From Acidobacteriota bacterium (lineage in GTDB: Bacteria; Acidobacteriota; JAAYUB01; JAMOQF01): a stretch of 49,779 bases of DNA. Positions 17,440 through 26,280 of this stretch are shown piece by piece (position 1 is the stretch's first letter; every line of letters starts with the position of its first letter). The stretch is taken from contig JAMOQF010000096.1 in assembly GCA_027064125.1 (NCBI GenBank), positions 1 to 49,779 on the forward strand. The letters run 5' to 3'. The position numbers and the translations under genes are program-made. The notes beneath the pieces are model-generated. The model was given only the letters and a program-made list of their open reading frames with translations. It was not told the origin of the DNA and searched no databases.

Positions 17440-17989
17440 AGCAACTGAAATAAGAAAGGGTATGATACTTGAAATTGACGGTGATCTCTATTATGTACAT
17501 TCATTCACTCATCTGACACCGGGAAAGGGTCAGGCACTGGTCCAGACAAAACTAAAAAATCTTCAAAGCGGGAGAATGATAGACAAAAGATTTTCTTCCG
17601 ATGACAAAGTAGAAAAAGCATCTCTGGAGCAAAGGGAAATGCAATACCTCTATCAGGATGGAGATACCTACTATTTTATGAACATGGAAAATTATGAGCA
17701 AATTTCTCTTCCAAAGGATCTATTAGGAGATAGTGTAAACTTTCTAAAACCAGATATTGAAATTTCAGTAAATTACTATAACGGCGAACCCGTAAGTGTA
17801 GAACTTCCCATCGTTGTGGAACTTGAAGTAATTGAAACCGAACCTGGATTAAAAAATGCAACTGTTTCGAATGTAAACAAACCTGCAAAATTGGAAACCG
17901 GTGTTATAATTCAAGTTCCACAATTCATAAATGAAGGTGATATAATCAAAGTAAACACCCAAACTGGTGAATATATAAGTAGAGCCTGA
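17429..17989 (+). CDS. efp: Elongation factor P
   Basis: 186 residues, the standard three-domain OB/KOW length. EF-P binds ribosomes stalled at polyproline stretches and speeds peptide-bond formation. The tip loop of domain I reads TPGKGQA, with K33 at the position that is modified or active in E. coli-type EF-P, so this is the lysine class rather than the rhamnosylated arginine class. The C-terminal signature is present as GDIIKVNTQTGEYISRA. The AAGGAGG site lies 6 bases before the ATG and inside the preceding GTPase gene, with which it overlaps. No epmA or epmB gene is seen in the window. Confidence 0.96.
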   Translation: MKIKATEIRKGMILEIDGDLYYVHSFTHLTPGKGQALVQTKLKNLQSGRMIDKRFSSDDKVEKASLEQREMQYLYQDGDTYYFMNMENYEQISLPKDLLGDSVNFLKPDIEISVNYYNGEPVSVELPIVVELEVIETEPGLKNATVSNVNKPAKLETGVIIQVPQFINEGDIIKVNTQTGEYISRA

Positions 17990-17994
17990 TCCAC

Positions 17995-18735
17995 ATGAGA
18001 GACATTCTAATCGTTATCCCCTGTTATAACGAAGAAGAAATTTTAAAAAGTTCTGTTGAAAAACTTCACGAATTCTGTAATGAAAATTTAAGAGAATATA
18101 AATGGGAAATTGTAATAGGGGATAATGCATCTACAGACAGAACCCCTATAATAGGAAAGGAACTCTCCAAATCACTTGAAAACGTCAGTTATTACTACTC
18201 TCCCCAGAAGGGTCGGGGACATATATTGAGAAAAATCTGGACCGATTTTGAAAGTAAAATCTACATATATACTGATTCAGACCTTTCAACTCCTCCCACT
18301 TATATTAGTGATATGGTTAAAGCCCTTTTAAGGGATAATTATGATGTAGCAATTGGTTCAAGACTACTTAAAAATTCAAAGGTAGCTGAAAGGACCTTTT
18401 TCAGAGAAATTATCTCAAGGGGTTATAATAAAATAATAAGATTTCTGTTTAAAGTACATTTCCATGATGGACAATGTGGATTTAAAGGAATAACACAAAA
18501 AATAAAAGATGAAATTATTCCTATGGTGAAGGACAACTATTGGTTTTTTGATACCGAATTGTTAATTTTATCAGAAAGACATGGTTATAAAATAGCTGAA
18601 ATTCCCATTTCATGGAAGGATAGAGAAAGTAAAAAAAGCAAAGTCAAAGTATTTAAAGATTCAATTTACTTTTTAAAGGAAATAAAAAGATTGAAAAGTA
18701 GTTTTAAAAATCAGAAAAGAGAAGTTCGCTCCTAA
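17995..18735 (+). CDS. Family 2 glycosyltransferase, dolichol-phosphate-sugar synthase type
   Basis: 246 residues. The GT-A fold starts with VIPCYNEEE, then GDNASTDRT, and the metal/nucleotide-sugar site YTDSDLS with D94 and D96 in place of the common DAD. Later come GSRLLKNS, a GQCGFKG element and WFFDTELL for the catalytic base region. No transmembrane segments follow, so it is of the soluble or peripheral DPM1-like type that transfers a sugar onto a polyprenyl phosphate. Sugar identity is unknown. It starts 5 bases after efp and converges with the FtsB-like gene, overlapping it by 4 bases. Confidence 0.88.
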   Translation: MRDILIVIPCYNEEEILKSSVEKLHEFCNENLREYKWEIVIGDNASTDRTPIIGKELSKSLENVSYYYSPQKGRGHILRKIWTDFESKIYIYTDSDLSTPPTYISDMVKALLRDNYDVAIGSRLLKNSKVAERTFFREIISRGYNKIIRFLFKVHFHDGQCGFKGITQKIKDEIIPMVKDNYWFFDTELLILSERHGYKIAEIPISWKDRESKKSKVKVFKDSIYFLKEIKRLKSSFKNQKREVRS

Positions 18736-19055
18736 TTTTTTCCCTTATTTTTATCCTTTAATTTAATTATTATGTATTTCCCATCTTCAGGCAGGACGTT
18801 GTATCTTTTTTCTATTTCTTCCCTCATTGCATCCGGATCCTTCTTTAACTTTTCAACTTTCATTTTTTCCATATCCCTTTTTCTTTTAAGAATATCTCTT
18901 CTCTTTACCTCCATTTCATATTTTTCTTTAACTCTTCTATATGCAAGATAGCCATTGGGACTAAAAAGCAGGAAAAAAACTGAAAACAAAAATAGTAGTA
19001 TTATAAATATTATTGTTAAATCACTTTTTATCTTTTTTATTAACTCGTTTTTCAT
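18732..19055 (-). CDS. FtsB/DivIC-like septum-formation protein
   Basis: 107 residues with the bitopic layout of FtsB/DivIC: a short cytoplasmic Lys-rich start, one transmembrane helix at ~13-33, a coiled coil at ~36-72 rich in Lys/Arg/Glu, then the small C-terminal region with KDPDAMREEIEKRYNVLPEDGKYI, which matches the family's end motif. Such proteins form a complex with FtsL and FtsQ/DivIB at the division septum. It lies 13 bases downstream of the FAD-oxidase gene, probably in one transcript. Sequence identity in this family is low, so the call rests on layout and the tail motif. Confidence 0.75.
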   Translation of the reverse strand: MKNELIKKIKSDLTIIFIILLFLFSVFFLLFSPNGYLAYRRVKEKYEMEVKRRDILKRKRDMEKMKVEKLKKDPDAMREEIEKRYNVLPEDGKYIIIKLKDKNKGKN

Positions 19056-19068
19056 TGTTTACATCCAA

Positions 19069-20430
19069 TCAGTCAAAATCAAAAATATTTCCAGGTGAAA
19101 AAATTAATCTGGGATCTAGAAATTTTTTAAAATTCGCCATCCACGAAAAAGAAATGGGGTCATAGTAAAATTTTAAATACCTTTTCTTAACCTTTCCAAT
19201 ACCATGCTCAGCAGTAATTGTTCCCCCCAATTCACATACATAATCACAAATCAGATCCACCACATTAAGGGCCACTTTCTTCTCATTTTCATCTTTCGTT
19301 ATTATATTGAAGTGGGGATGTCCATTTCCCACATGCCCAAAACAATATACCTCATTCAATCCGTTATCCCTACATAATTTTCTGAAAAAATCAATACTTT
19401 CCGGCAATTTTTCATAAAAAACGGCCCAATCTGTTGAAATTTTTCCACCTCCAAATTTCACATATTTCCCAGAAATTTCATTCAAAGTAGAGGGAATAAA
19501 ATGTCTAAAATCCTTTAATTCATTTTTTTTCTTGTCTGAATCTGCAAACATTATATCATCAACCAGAGCCCCATTTTTCTCAAGAAAATCAAGCCAGAAT
19601 TCAAGTTTATCATCCTCTTCTGTAAATTCATACTCAAGAAAAACTACACAATATTCCCCCATATTAAAATCATCTCTCCCTTTTTTCAAAAGGGAGATAC
19701 ACTCCTTATCAAAATACTCAAGACATCTTACATCGATTTTTTCCTCTCTGATTTTTACACAAAAATTTAAGGCATCTTTTTCATCTTTAAAAGGTATAAA
19801 CATCGCATTAAATTGGTGTGGAAAATTTATCCCCTTAAGTTCTATGAGACTTATAAAACCAAGCGTACCCTCAGAACCAATAAAAAAATCAATGGGATTT
19901 TGAAAGCCAAAAAACCCAGCACAATTTTTCTCACTTACCTTACGATCCAGGAAAATTTTTTTTCCATTGGGTAAAACAACCTCTATACCAAGTACCCAGT
20001 TTCTAAAGGGACCATATTTTAAAGTTCTCGCTCCAGAAGCATTTGTCGCAACACACCCTCCTACTGTACACTCTTGTTCACTTGTTGGGTCGGGAGGAAA
20101 AAAAATTCCCTCTTCCTTTAGAATATTTTTTAATTCTCCCAAATTTACCCCAGGTTCTACTATTGCAATTTTATTCTTCTCATCAATATCAACTATCTTA
20201 TCCATTCTCTCAGAAGATATTAGAAAGCCCCTTTCTGCCACACAACTTCCAGTAGTAGAGGATCTCAAAGCAGTAGGAGTTAAGCACTTTCCTTCTTTAA
20301 ACGCCCAACTTACAATTTCAACAACCTCTTTTGCCAAAGAAGGTCTAAATAACCCCTCAGGATTTCCCCTATAGCCAAGAGCATCTTCATTATATGATTC
20401 AAGTAAATCCCTATCTTTTATGGGTTCCAT
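19069..20430 (-). CDS. FAD-linked oxidase, GlcD / D-lactate dehydrogenase-like
   Basis: 453 residues from the ATG at 20430, which has GGGAG 6 bases upstream; the open frame extends 33 codons further but without a fitting start. The N-terminal PCMH-type FAD domain is seen from DPTSEQECTVGGCVATNASGARTLKYG and related blocks. The C-terminal cap has GHVGNGHPHFN and the TAEHGIGKVKKRYL end signature of the D-2-hydroxyacid oxidase family. Substrates are usually D-lactate, glycolate or other 2-hydroxyacids; which one is not clear here. No GlcE/GlcF iron-sulfur partner is nearby. It probably runs from a TATAAT on the minus strand at 20450-20455. Confidence 0.9.
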   Translation of the reverse strand: MEPIKDRDLLESYNEDALGYRGNPEGLFRPSLAKEVVEIVSWAFKEGKCLTPTALRSSTTGSCVAERGFLISSERMDKIVDIDEKNKIAIVEPGVNLGELKNILKEEGIFFPPDPTSEQECTVGGCVATNASGARTLKYGPFRNWVLGIEVVLPNGKKIFLDRKVSEKNCAGFFGFQNPIDFFIGSEGTLGFISLIELKGINFPHQFNAMFIPFKDEKDALNFCVKIREEKIDVRCLEYFDKECISLLKKGRDDFNMGEYCVVFLEYEFTEEDDKLEFWLDFLEKNGALVDDIMFADSDKKKNELKDFRHFIPSTLNEISGKYVKFGGGKISTDWAVFYEKLPESIDFFRKLCRDNGLNEVYCFGHVGNGHPHFNIITKDENEKKVALNVVDLICDYVCELGGTITAEHGIGKVKKRYLKFYYDPISFSWMANFKKFLDPRLIFSPGNIFDFD

Positions 20431-20449
20431 AATAAACTCCCATAAATAA

Positions 20450-20483
20450 ATTATAGCAAACTTTAAAAAAAATGTTTTATAAT
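20450..20483. promoter_or_regulatory. Divergent promoter pair
   Basis: TATAAT boxes occur on the minus strand at 20450-20455, for the FAD oxidase, and on the plus strand at 20478-20483, for the DUF1573 gene. Neither has a clear TTGACA. The two units therefore start from one 83-base gap. Confidence 0.45.
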
Positions 20484-20513
20484 TTAATGTTAAACAAAAT
20501 ATGGGGGATAAAA

Positions 20514-21500
20514 TTGAAAAAAGTCTCATTTTTTTTAATTTTTACAATTTCGAGCATAATTTTTTTATTTTCCACAAATTTTGAAAATCCGGTCATCTTC
20601 TGTGAAAATCCAATATATAACGTTGGTAAAATAAATTCGAAACTTAAAGAAATAACCCACACCTTCACTATCATCAATAAAGGCAATTCCCCACTCCACA
20701 TAGAGAAGGTCATTAATACATGTAGTTGCACAAATCACATCTTATCCAAAAAGGTTTTAGACCCTGGAGAATCAGTAGATATAACAATTACAGTAAATAT
20801 CGAAGACAAATTTGGAAAGTTCAAAGATGGAATATTCCTAAAAAGCGATGACCCCCAAAATCCAGATTATTCCTTAATGATAGAAGGTTATGTAACTGTT
20901 GACTATTTAGTAGATCCATTGGGAATAGACCTTGGAAAATTTCTTCAATCCCAATATAAAAATCAGAATGAAATTGTAAATGTTAAAATTTTTTCCGACA
21001 AAATAAAAGGTATAAAAGAAATAAAACTTGACAATCCATATCTTGCATACAAAATCAGTTACGATAAAAAGAATAGACTATATTCAATTTTAATTTTCTT
21101 TAATAAAAAGCCCCCTCTTGGATATAAAGAGGGTAATATAACCATATCTTTTAAATCTGAAAATCCCGTAGAAAAGAACATTTCATATTTCTACGAAGTG
21201 ATTCCCCAGGTTAAAGTAAAGCCTGGAGGGGTATCCCTATCAATTTTAAAGGAGAACAACCCCCATATTTTTATTTTTTATATCTATTACAATAGGCCCT
21301 TCAAAATATTGGATGTATCCCTTCCAGATGGTTTCTCATATCAACTTGAAAAAATAAGAAATAAAAAAAATCTATGTGTGTATAGATTTAAACTAATCCT
21401 TGAAGACAAAAACTTAAGACCTGATTGGAAAAAAGAAAACATTGTCTTGAGGACTTCTCTTGAGAAAAATCCTTTTGTTATAATAGAAATATTAAATTAA
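20514..21500 (+). CDS. DUF1573 secreted protein
   Basis: 328 residues from a TTG at 20514 that has GGGGG 6 bases upstream; a frame extension back to 20472 has no good site. A signal peptide covers ~1-22. The DUF1573 domain follows, with NVGKINSKLKEITHTFTIINKGNSPL, the paired Cys of NTCSCTN, and DPGESVDITITV, an Ig-like fold found in envelope proteins of Bacteroidota and other phyla. A second, weaker beta domain fills the C-terminal half. Function is unknown, perhaps in structural or binding roles outside the cytoplasm. The gene is followed by a 244-base gap holding a candidate RNA. Confidence 0.8.
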   Translation: MKKVSFFLIFTISSIIFLFSTNFENPVIFCENPIYNVGKINSKLKEITHTFTIINKGNSPLHIEKVINTCSCTNHILSKKVLDPGESVDITITVNIEDKFGKFKDGIFLKSDDPQNPDYSLMIEGYVTVDYLVDPLGIDLGKFLQSQYKNQNEIVNVKIFSDKIKGIKEIKLDNPYLAYKISYDKKNRLYSILIFFNKKPPLGYKEGNITISFKSENPVEKNISYFYEVIPQVKVKPGGVSLSILKENNPHIFIFYIYYNRPFKILDVSLPDGFSYQLEKIRNKKNLCVYRFKLILEDKNLRPDWKKENIVLRTSLEKNPFVIIEILN

Positions 21501-21542
21501 ATCAAAATTGTGATAAAAATCACTACCTCTTTTTGCCATTTT

Positions 21543-21551
21543 TGGTATAAA
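21543..21551 (+). promoter_or_regulatory. Extended -10 element upstream of candidate RNA
   Basis: TGGTATAAA on the plus strand resembles the extended -10 seen upstream of the PP2C gene. No -35 is seen. The predicted transcription start is near 21558, just before three hairpins. Confidence 0.4.
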
Positions 21552-21557
21552 ATAAAT

Positions 21558-21670
21558 TTGACCTCCTATTAAAGTCGGAAGGATTGATAGCGTAAATGCT
21601 ATCACCTGCCATTGAAACGCCCACCAGTTAGTGGCACATCAAATAAAAGCCCCCACCAAGGGGGGCTTCA
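21558..21670 (+). ncRNA. Candidate structured non-coding RNA
   Basis: This non-coding stretch in a 244-base gap holds three successive stem-loops: a perfect 7-bp hairpin at 21585-21604 (GATAGC/GCTATC core), a 7-bp stem at 21607-21636 closed by TGCCATT/AGTGGCA with an open 16-base loop, and a GC-rich 8-bp stem at 21647-21668 (AAGCCCCC/GGGGGCTT) that could terminate transcription. A TGGTATAAA box sits just upstream. I do not recognise a known riboswitch, SRP, 6S or tmRNA. It may be a free RNA or a leader of the following kinase gene. Confidence 0.4.
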
Positions 21671-21708
21671 TATCAAATCAATTACTTTTAAAAAGGGAAA
21701 AAATATTA

Positions 21709-21714
21709 TATAAT
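21709..21714 (+). promoter_or_regulatory. -10 box for the kinase gene
   Basis: TATAAT located about 30 bases before the kinase ATG and after the strong hairpin, which suggests that the kinase has its own promoter. The -35 region is poor. Confidence 0.35.
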
Positions 21715-21744
21715 AGTTGTGAGTATAAGACCGCAGGAAATAAT

Positions 21745-24222
21745 ATGGAAAAGATTGGGAAATATAAAATCGAAGGAATCCTTGGAAAGGGGGCTATGGG
21801 AATAATTTATAAGGCATTTGATCCCCTTCTTGAACGCCATGTGGCAATCAAAACAATGAGTAAAGAGGTTATAAATGATCCCGATCTCAGAAAGAGATTT
21901 TACAGAGAAGCAAAGGCAGCAGGAGCACTACACCACCCCCAAATAATAGTCATCTATGATTTTGGAGAAGAAGACAACATCCCATATATTGTAATGGAAT
22001 TTTTAAAGGGCAAGGACTTAAAAAAAATAATTAAAGAAAAAATGAAACTTTCCTTTACAAAAATTATAGATATTGGAATCCAAATTTCTGAAGGTCTTAA
22101 TTTTGCCCATGAAAACAATGTTATTCACAGAGATATTAAACCTGCAAACATATTTTTATGTGAGGATGGTACCGTCAAAATCTTAGACTTTGGAGTTGCA
22201 TTTGTACTAAATAGCACTCTAACCCAATCTGGAGTGCTACTCGGCTCATTGGGATATATGGCTCCCGAACAAATTATGGGGCAAAAATTAACCGGTGCAG
22301 CAGATCAATATTCAGTAGGAGTTATTTTATATGAACTTGTGACTGGTTTAAAACCATTTCTGGGATCAGATATAAACTCAACCATAAAGGCAATTTTAAA
22401 GGCTGATCCCTTTCCTCCCATAAAACTCACAGAGGATTGCCCACAGGAATTAAACCAATTAATTCTCAAAATGTTAAGTAAGGATCCATCTGAAAGATAT
22501 CCCTCAATGTCCCATGTTTCTGAGGAGTTAAAAAAACTTTACAAAAAACTTTCAGATGAAGAAAAGAGCAAAAGTTCAGCAATAAAAGATGATACAACCC
22601 AAATGTTTAAAGATTTTGAATCCCTTAAAGAGTACTGTGAGAATCTTTTAAGTGAAGGAAAGATAAAAACCGTATATTCAATTTTAAAGGTAAACAGTGT
22701 ATTGTTTAAAAATGAAATTTCCTTTCAGGAATACTTTGAATTTGTCAAAAACTTAAAAAAGAAATATGACAAAAAAGTTCTATTTGAAAAACATTTAAGT
22801 GATGTGGAAAATTTAATCAAAGAAGAAAATTACGAACTGGCTAAAATGGAAATAGAAACACTTTTAAAACTTGATCCCAACTCTAAAAAACTTTTAAAGT
22901 TAAAAAGGGAATTAAGCAAAAGGGAAAAAATTGAAGAGCTAAAAAGTTTCGGTGAACAAATAGAAATGCTCATTGAAAAGACAAAACTCTCAGAAGCAGA
23001 AAGAGTTCTTGAAGATATTGAAGAAAAATTCAAAGACCTGAATGAATTTAATGTACTAAAGAAGAGGATCCTTTCAAAAATTGAGGATAAGAAGGTAAAA
23101 CAGGTTATAAAAAACAGTAAAGACCTTGCAGCCCAGGGGCTATTCACTGATGCCATAGTTTTAATAAGAGAAAATTTAAAAAAGTATAAAGACAATGAAC
23201 TCCTTATAAATATCTACAATGAATTGATGGAGAAAAAGTTAAAATATGAAGAGGAAAGGAAAAGGGAAAAATTTATCAGTGAACAACTTCAAATTGTAAA
23301 ACTCCTTGAAAAATCAAAACAATATGAACAGGCCAAAAAATACCTAATTGTACTTCTTGAAAAATACCCGGAAACATCTTCATTTGAAGAAGAATTGATA
23401 AATGTAGAAAATCTCATTGAAAGGGAAAAATCAATTAAAGAATTAAATGAATTAATCAAATCAAAGGAAATTAAAAAGGCCCAAGAAACATTTAATCTGC
23501 TAAAGGAAGCTTACCCAGAAGATCCACAAATTTCTATTCTTGAGCATCAACTTGAACACTTAAAACTTTCTCTACTTGAAGAAAATAGTAAAATACTCAG
23601 CCAGAACAAAATTGAAAATGCCATAAAACTTGCAGATAAAGGGGAATATGAAAAGGCTCTTGCAATCATTAGAGAACTAATGGATGAAAATCCCGGGCAA
23701 ACATTTTTATATACAAACTATCTCAAAATAAAAACTGAAAAGGAAAAATATGAAAAGGAACTGTTTTTATCTACGCTTGAAGAAATCAACAAACTGGAAC
23801 AGGAGGGCAATCTTCTTGAAGCAATAGTTAAAGCCAAAGAACTAAGAAAAAAATTTGAAGAGGAATCCCTGACTTCTCTCATAACTATTCTTCAAAAACA
23901 GTATATAAAACAACAAAGGGAATTAATTTCAAATTTAATTGAGGAAAATAGAATACAGGAGGCGGAAATAATTTTAAACAAAAACTTAAACATTTTTCCC
24001 AACTTTGAAGAAATCAAAACCCTTAAAAGTATGGTAGAAGAAGCCAAAAATCAAGAAATTTACATTAAAGATGAATTTGAAAAGGCAAAGAAACTTGCAG
24101 CAGAACAAAACTATGAAAAAGCCCTTGAAATTTTAAATAAGATAATTCCCCTTGACAGAAAAAATGAAGAATTAAAAGAGTTTTTAAAGGAAATCATCTT
24201 AAAAAAGACGAGAATGATGTAA
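21745..24222 (+). CDS. Ser/Thr protein kinase with long helical repeat tail
   Basis: 825 residues from the ATG at 21745, which has AGGA 8 bases upstream; an in-frame extension to 21631 runs through the candidate RNA and is rejected. The kinase domain (~7-270) is complete: GKGAMG at 14-19, K36, HRDIKPAN at 128-135, DFG at 148-150 and APE at 173-175. From ~285 to the end the chain is almost entirely charged helix with repeated ENYELAKMEIETLLKLDP-like and QNYEKALEILNKIIPLDR-like units, so it is TPR-type and probably a protein-binding scaffold. No transmembrane helix or extracellular sensor is visible, unlike the common PASTA or single-pass kinases. It may feed the NfeD/stomatin genes just downstream. 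Confidence 0.93.
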   Translation: MEKIGKYKIEGILGKGAMGIIYKAFDPLLERHVAIKTMSKEVINDPDLRKRFYREAKAAGALHHPQIIVIYDFGEEDNIPYIVMEFLKGKDLKKIIKEKMKLSFTKIIDIGIQISEGLNFAHENNVIHRDIKPANIFLCEDGTVKILDFGVAFVLNSTLTQSGVLLGSLGYMAPEQIMGQKLTGAADQYSVGVILYELVTGLKPFLGSDINSTIKAILKADPFPPIKLTEDCPQELNQLILKMLSKDPSERYPSMSHVSEELKKLYKKLSDEEKSKSSAIKDDTTQMFKDFESLKEYCENLLSEGKIKTVYSILKVNSVLFKNEISFQEYFEFVKNLKKKYDKKVLFEKHLSDVENLIKEENYELAKMEIETLLKLDPNSKKLLKLKRELSKREKIEELKSFGEQIEMLIEKTKLSEAERVLEDIEEKFKDLNEFNVLKKRILSKIEDKKVKQVIKNSKDLAAQGLFTDAIVLIRENLKKYKDNELLINIYNELMEKKLKYEEERKREKFISEQLQIVKLLEKSKQYEQAKKYLIVLLEKYPETSSFEEELINVENLIEREKSIKELNELIKSKEIKKAQETFNLLKEAYPEDPQISILEHQLEHLKLSLLEENSKILSQNKIENAIKLADKGEYEKALAIIRELMDENPGQTFLYTNYLKIKTEKEKYEKELFLSTLEEINKLEQEGNLLEAIVKAKELRKKFEEESLTSLITILQKQYIKQQRELISNLIEENRIQEAEIILNKNLNIFPNFEEIKTLKSMVEEAKNQEIYIKDEFEKAKKLAAEQNYEKALEILNKIIPLDRKNEELKEFLKEIILKKTRMM

Positions 24223-24224
24223 AA

Positions 24225-25520
24225 ATGAAAAAAAACATTTTTTTGCTATTTTTAATTTTTCTTCAGTCTATTTTTATTTCCTCAAATATTTTGAAGATAA
24301 AAATAGATGGTCCCATTGGCAGCATAACTGCAAATTTTGTATCAGATTCAATTAAAGAGGCAAACAACAATCACTACAGTGCCCTACTTATTGAGATGAA
24401 TACACCCGGCGGATATGGTTTTGCCATGAAAAAGATTATAGGGGAAATATTAAACTCAAAAATCCCGGTAATAGTATATGTTTATCCATCTGGCTCTTCG
24501 GCTGCAAGTGCAGGATTTTTTATACTTCAATCTGCCCATGTGGCAGTAATGTGTGAAGGCACAAATACCGGTGCTGCTCATCCCCTGCTTGCCATTGGAG
24601 GCATCCCCATAGGGGAAAATGGCAAGAAATCCATCCTGATGGAAAAAATTGAAAAAGATATTACAGCCTATATGAAGGCAGTGGTTACCCTCAGGGGAAG
24701 AAATGTAAAGGCTGCAATTGACGCAATTGAAAAAAATAGTTCCTACACGGCAAATGAAGCCCTTAAGTTAAATTTAATTGACTTTATTTGTAATTCAGAA
24801 GAGGAACTCCTGAAAAAATTGGATGGGGAAAAGATAAAAATAGGAAAAAAGGAACACATTTTAAAAACAAAGGGTGAAAGAATAATTTATAAAGAAATGA
24901 GTCTGAGGGAAAAATTTCTCTATACCATATCCAATCCAAATCTTGCTGCAATTTTGGGACTCATAGGAATTCTGGGACTCTTCTTTGAATTTAATCATCC
25001 CGGATTTATTCTTCCGGGAGTTGTGGGGGCAATATGTCTTTCCCTTGCCCTTTTAGGTTTTTCCTTTCTCCCAATAAACTACATAGGAGTGATTCTCATA
25101 ATTCTTGCAATATTCTTTTTCATAGGCGAAATAAAAGTACAGGGATTTGGTGCACTGGGAATTGGAGGTATAATTTCCATGTTAATAGGTTTTTTCATTC
25201 TCGTTAAATCCCCTGATGGAACCCTTGGAATAAAAACGTCCATTATATTGGGTATAGCCCTTCCCGTGGCAATAATAATGCTTTTAATCACAAGACTTGT
25301 GATTAAAATTATGCAGAAAAAACCAGTCACTGGTAAAGAGGCACTACTTGAACAAACAGGAGAGGTCGTGGTAGATCTTTCCCCTCAGGGAAAGGTTTTT
25401 ATAAGTGGAGAATATTGGGATGCCATTTCAGAAAATGGAGAGAAAATAGAAAAAAATAGTAAAATAAAAGTCGTTGAAGTTGACGGCTTTTTATTAAAAG
25501 TAAAAAAACTGGAGGATTAA
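24225..25520 (+). CDS. NfeD-type membrane serine protease
   Basis: 431 residues. A signal peptide is followed by a ClpP/SppA-fold domain (~22-200) with PGG in NTPGGYG, the nucleophile S95 in SSAASAGFF and a candidate catalytic lysine K140 in MEKIEKD, equal in spacing to the archaeal 1510-N protease. About four to five membrane helices occupy ~235-345. The C-terminal NfeD OB-fold (~355-431) has [15 protein letters not shown]. Members cut stomatin near its hydrophobic C-terminus. The start follows the kinase stop by two bases, and the stomatin gene starts one base after this stop, the classic NfeD-stomatin operon. Confidence 0.92.
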   Translation: MKKNIFLLFLIFLQSIFISSNILKIKIDGPIGSITANFVSDSIKEANNNHYSALLIEMNTPGGYGFAMKKIIGEILNSKIPVIVYVYPSGSSAASAGFFILQSAHVAVMCEGTNTGAAHPLLAIGGIPIGENGKKSILMEKIEKDITAYMKAVVTLRGRNVKAAIDAIEKNSSYTANEALKLNLIDFICNSEEELLKKLDGEKIKIGKKEHILKTKGERIIYKEMSLREKFLYTISNPNLAAILGLIGILGLFFEFNHPGFILPGVVGAICLSLALLGFSFLPINYIGVILIILAIFFFIGEIKVQGFGALGIGGIISMLIGFFILVKSPDGTLGIKTSIILGIALPVAIIMLLITRLVIKIMQKKPVTGKEALLEQTGEVVVDLSPQGKVFISGEYWDAISENGEKIEKNSKIKVVEVDGFLLKVKKLED

Positions 25521-25521
25521 A

Positions 25522-26280
25522 ATGGCAGAATTTTTTAGTTTTACTTCAATAGTAATCTTTATTCTCATAATATTTCTCTTAAACTGCATCAAGGTTATAA
25601 AAGAATATGAAAGGGCAGTTATTTTTAGACTTGGTAAGGTTCTTCCCGAGCCAAAAGGACCCGGTCTAATAATCGTATTTCCAATAATAGATAGGGTTGT
25701 AAGAGTTGATTTGAGAGTTGTAACTCTCGATGTTCCCCCACAGGATGTCATAACAAAGGACAATGTATCGGTAAAAGTCAATGCCGTTGTCTACTATAGG
25801 GTCCTTGACCCCACAAAGGCAGTGGTTGCAGTGGCAAATTATTATTACGCCACACAACAACTTGCCCAAACACATCTGAGATCCGTACTTGGCGAATATG
25901 AACTGGATGACCTTTTAACCAAAAGAGAAACATTAAACCAGAGACTTCAAAGCATATTGGATAAAGATACCGACCCATGGGGTGTCAAGGTTTCAAAGGT
26001 AGAGGTAAAATCTGTAGATCTTCCTCAGGAAATGCAAAGAGCAATGGCAAGACAGGCAGAGGCAGAGAGGGAAAAAAGGGCAAAGATCATCCATGCAGAT
26101 GGAGAACTTCAGGCCTCCAAAAAGTTATCTGAGGCAGCAGAGGTTTTGGGTAAAAATGATATAGCCTTACAACTTAGGTATCTACAGACACTTCTTGAAA
26201 TTGGTTCAGAAAAAAATACCACCATCATATTTCCAGTACCAATTGATTTAATCAAACCATTCTTTAAAGACAAAAAATGA
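25522..26280 (+). CDS. Stomatin/slipin-type SPFH membrane protein
   Basis: 252 residues. One N-terminal hydrophobic hairpin (~7-22) anchors it to the membrane, followed by the SPFH/PHB domain ([43 protein letters not shown]) and a coiled-coil [18 protein letters not shown] segment. The short C-terminus ends in a hydrophobic stretch, the kind of site that NfeD proteases cut. It forms oligomeric membrane rafts that regulate other membrane proteins. RBS TGGAGG is 7 bases upstream. Its stop overlaps the next ATG by 4 bases. Confidence 0.94.
   Translation: MAEFFSFTSIVIFILIIFLLNCIKVIKEYERAVIFRLGKVLPEPKGPGLIIVFPIIDRVVRVDLRVVTLDVPPQDVITKDNVSVKVNAVVYYRVLDPTKAVVAVANYYYATQQLAQTHLRSVLGEYELDDLLTKRETLNQRLQSILDKDTDPWGVKVSKVEVKSVDLPQEMQRAMARQAEAEREKRAKIIHADGELQASKKLSEAAEVLGKNDIALQLRYLQTLLEIGSEKNTTIIFPVPIDLIKPFFKDKK

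Noticed and set aside
21558-21670. Hammerhead ribozyme or known riboswitch in the gap before the kinase
   Set aside because: GAAAC and GTC pieces are present, but the CTGATGA core is not, and the layout fits no riboswitch class I know.
21631-21744. N-terminal extension of the large kinase to 21631
   Set aside because: The extension runs through the GC-rich hairpin and the TATAAT box; the ATG at 21745 has a ribosome binding site and starts just before the kinase fold.
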